A stretch of DNA of 5,839 nucleotides, taken from DATHSN01 sp035464115 (lineage in GTDB: Bacteria; Actinomycetota; Acidimicrobiia; Acidimicrobiales; SKKL01). The position numbers and the translations under genes are program-made. Shown here piece by piece: positions 4,950-5,839 of this stretch; the stretch's first letter is position 1; each line of letters starts with the position of its first letter. The stretch is from NCBI GenBank assembly GCA_035464115.1, contig DATHSN010000206.1, positions 1-5,839 of the forward strand. Reading direction: 5' to 3'. A model generated the notes under the pieces. That model had not been told where the DNA came from. It made no database searches and was given only the letters and a program-made list of their open reading frames with translations.

Positions 4950-5839
4950 TCAGCCTCCTCGGCCGATGCGGTTGGCGCGGGCGATGAGCCAGAGCAGGTA
5001 GGGGGCGCCGATGATCCCGGTGACGATGCCGACGGGGAGCTCGGTGGGGGCGAACAGGCGGCGGGCGACCAGGTCGGCCACCAGCACGAGCACGGCGCCG
5101 GTGAGGGCGGCGGGCACGATGGTGAGCGGGCTGCGCACGAGGCGCCGGGCGATGGGCGCCGAGACGAACGCCACGAACGCGATGGGGCCGGCGGCGGCGG
5201 TGGCCACGGCGGCGAGGCCGACGCCGACCACCACCAGCGCAGCCCGGATCCGCTCGACGGGCACGCCCAGCCCGGCGGCGGTGTCGTCGCCGAGCTGGAG
5301 CACGCGCAGCTGGCGGGCGAGCACGAGCGCAGCCGGCACCAGCACGGCGAGGGCGACGGCGACCGGGCGGATCTGGTCCCACCCCCGGCCGTTGAGGCTG
5401 CCGGTGAGCCACACCGTGGCCCGGGCCGCGTCGAAGATCTCGGCGCGGGTCAACAGGTAGGAGGTGATGCTCGCGAGCATCGCCCCGAGGCCGATGCCGA
5501 CCAGCACGAGCCGGTAGGCGGACACGCCCTGGCGCCAGGCGAGCAGGTAGATGGCCGTCGCGGTGGCGAGGGCACCGGCGAACGAGCCCAGCGACACGAC
5601 GACCGCGGGTGCGCTGGCGAGGACGATGAGGGCGACGGCCGCGGTGCTGGCCCCGGCGGTGATGCCGATGATGTCGGGGCTGGCGAGCGGGTTGCGGGCC
5701 AGGGCCTGGAAGATCGCCCCGGAGACCCCGAACGCGGCACCGACCAGCACCGCGGCCAGCGCCCGGGGGAGCCGCAGGGTGCCGACGATGAACTCGGCGT
5801 CGTCGGTGCCGAGCCCGACGAGCGCGGGCACGACGTCGG
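4950..5839 (-). CDS. fepG: FepG-like FecCD-family permease; 5' end outside window
   Basis: The frame is open to the right edge, so the N-terminus is missing. By comparison with FepG, which has about 55-60 residues before R-L-P-R, roughly 35-40 residues are absent, including the first transmembrane helix. The GTG at 5831 in the same frame is therefore not taken as the start. Counting from that GTG, visible motifs are R-L-P-R-A-L (20-25), G-V-S-G-A-I-F-Q (35-42), R-N-P-L-A-S-P-D-I-I-G (46-56), G-S-L-N-G (144-148), G-D-D-T-A-A-G-L-G-V (181-190), the coupling-helix region G-P-I-A-F-V-A-F-V-S-A-P-I-A-R-R-L-V (215-232), and L-P-V-G-I-V-T-G-I-I-G-A-P (265-277). About eight hydrophobic membrane segments can be seen. 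The G-S-L-N-G and G-D-D-T motifs match E. coli FepG better than BtuC, which points to a ferric siderophore importer. A FepD-like partner gene is expected just outside the window. Confidence 0.92.
   Translation of the reverse strand, partial: DVVPALVGLGTDDAEFIVGTLRLPRALAAVLVGAAFGVSGAIFQALARNPLASPDIIGITAGASTAAVALIVLASAPAVVVSLGSFAGALATATAIYLLAWRQGVSAYRLVLVGIGLGAMLASITSYLLTRAEIFDAARATVWLTGSLNGRGWDQIRPVAVALAVLVPAALVLARQLRVLQLGDDTAAGLGVPVERIRAALVVVGVGLAAVATAAAGPIAFVAFVSAPIARRLVRSPLTIVPAALTGAVLVLVADLVARRLFAPTELPVGIVTGIIGAPYLLWLIARANRIGRGG

Noticed and set aside
4076..5839. BtuC/BtuD (cobalamin) assignment for the ABC pair
   Set aside because: The G-S-L-N-G and G-D-D-T motifs of the permease and the R-G-R-Y-P-H-Q stretch of the ATPase match FepG/FepC better; cobalamin cannot be fully excluded but is not the best call.
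1..5839. CRISPR arrays, tRNA or rRNA genes, insertion sequences
   Set aside because: No regularly spaced repeats, tRNA-like cloverleaf sequences, rRNA segments, transposase motifs or terminal inverted repeats were seen on either strand.

Overview
This is a very GC-rich window (by eye around 70% or more, with codon third positions almost always G or C). It has two lipoproteins, a domain resembling the mycobacterial MTB12 family, and mRNAs that look leaderless. Together these point to a high-GC actinobacterium, possibly an Acidimicrobiia-type lineage. The lineage is an inference; the window has no rRNA or other taxonomic marker.

Layout, left to right. (1) Positions 1-1034, minus strand: the N-terminal 344 residues of an exported protein made of alpha/alpha-toroid (prenyltransferase/squalene-oxidase-type) repeats. 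Its 3' end lies outside the window. (2) Positions 1035-1275: its leader, with a cobalamin (B12) riboswitch on the minus strand at about 1072-1216, a candidate promoter just upstream, and a strong Shine-Dalgarno site that could be sequestered. (3) Positions 1276-2867, minus strand: a two-gene translationally coupled unit (ATGA overlap). It encodes an HmuT-like heme-binding lipoprotein followed by a small lipoprotein with a low-complexity linker and an MTB12/NTF2-like C-terminal domain. (4) Positions 2868-3126: a divergent intergenic region with a candidate leaderless promoter at each end and several palindromes, including a 10-bp one over the hmuT -10 region. (5) Positions 3127-4017, plus strand: a BtuF-fold 'cobalamin-binding protein' homologue with no signal peptide, so probably cytoplasmic. 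(6) Positions 4045-4071: a strong hairpin between convergent genes, probably a bidirectional terminator. (7) Positions 4076-5839, minus strand: a FepC-like ABC ATPase preceded by a FepG-like FecCD permease, which runs off the right edge.

The region reads as a metal-chelate and tetrapyrrole acquisition island: ferric siderophore-type ABC import, a heme-type binding lipoprotein, a cytosolic BtuF-like protein and a B12-regulated exported protein. The most interesting point is that the cobalamin riboswitch sits directly in front of an exported alpha/alpha-toroid protein. The animal B12 carriers (intrinsic factor, transcobalamin, haptocorrin) have an alpha6/alpha6 barrel as their main domain. The bacterial gene is therefore a reasonable candidate for a secreted or surface B12-capture protein. 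The riboswitch and the repeat architecture are visible in the sequence; the function is inferred.
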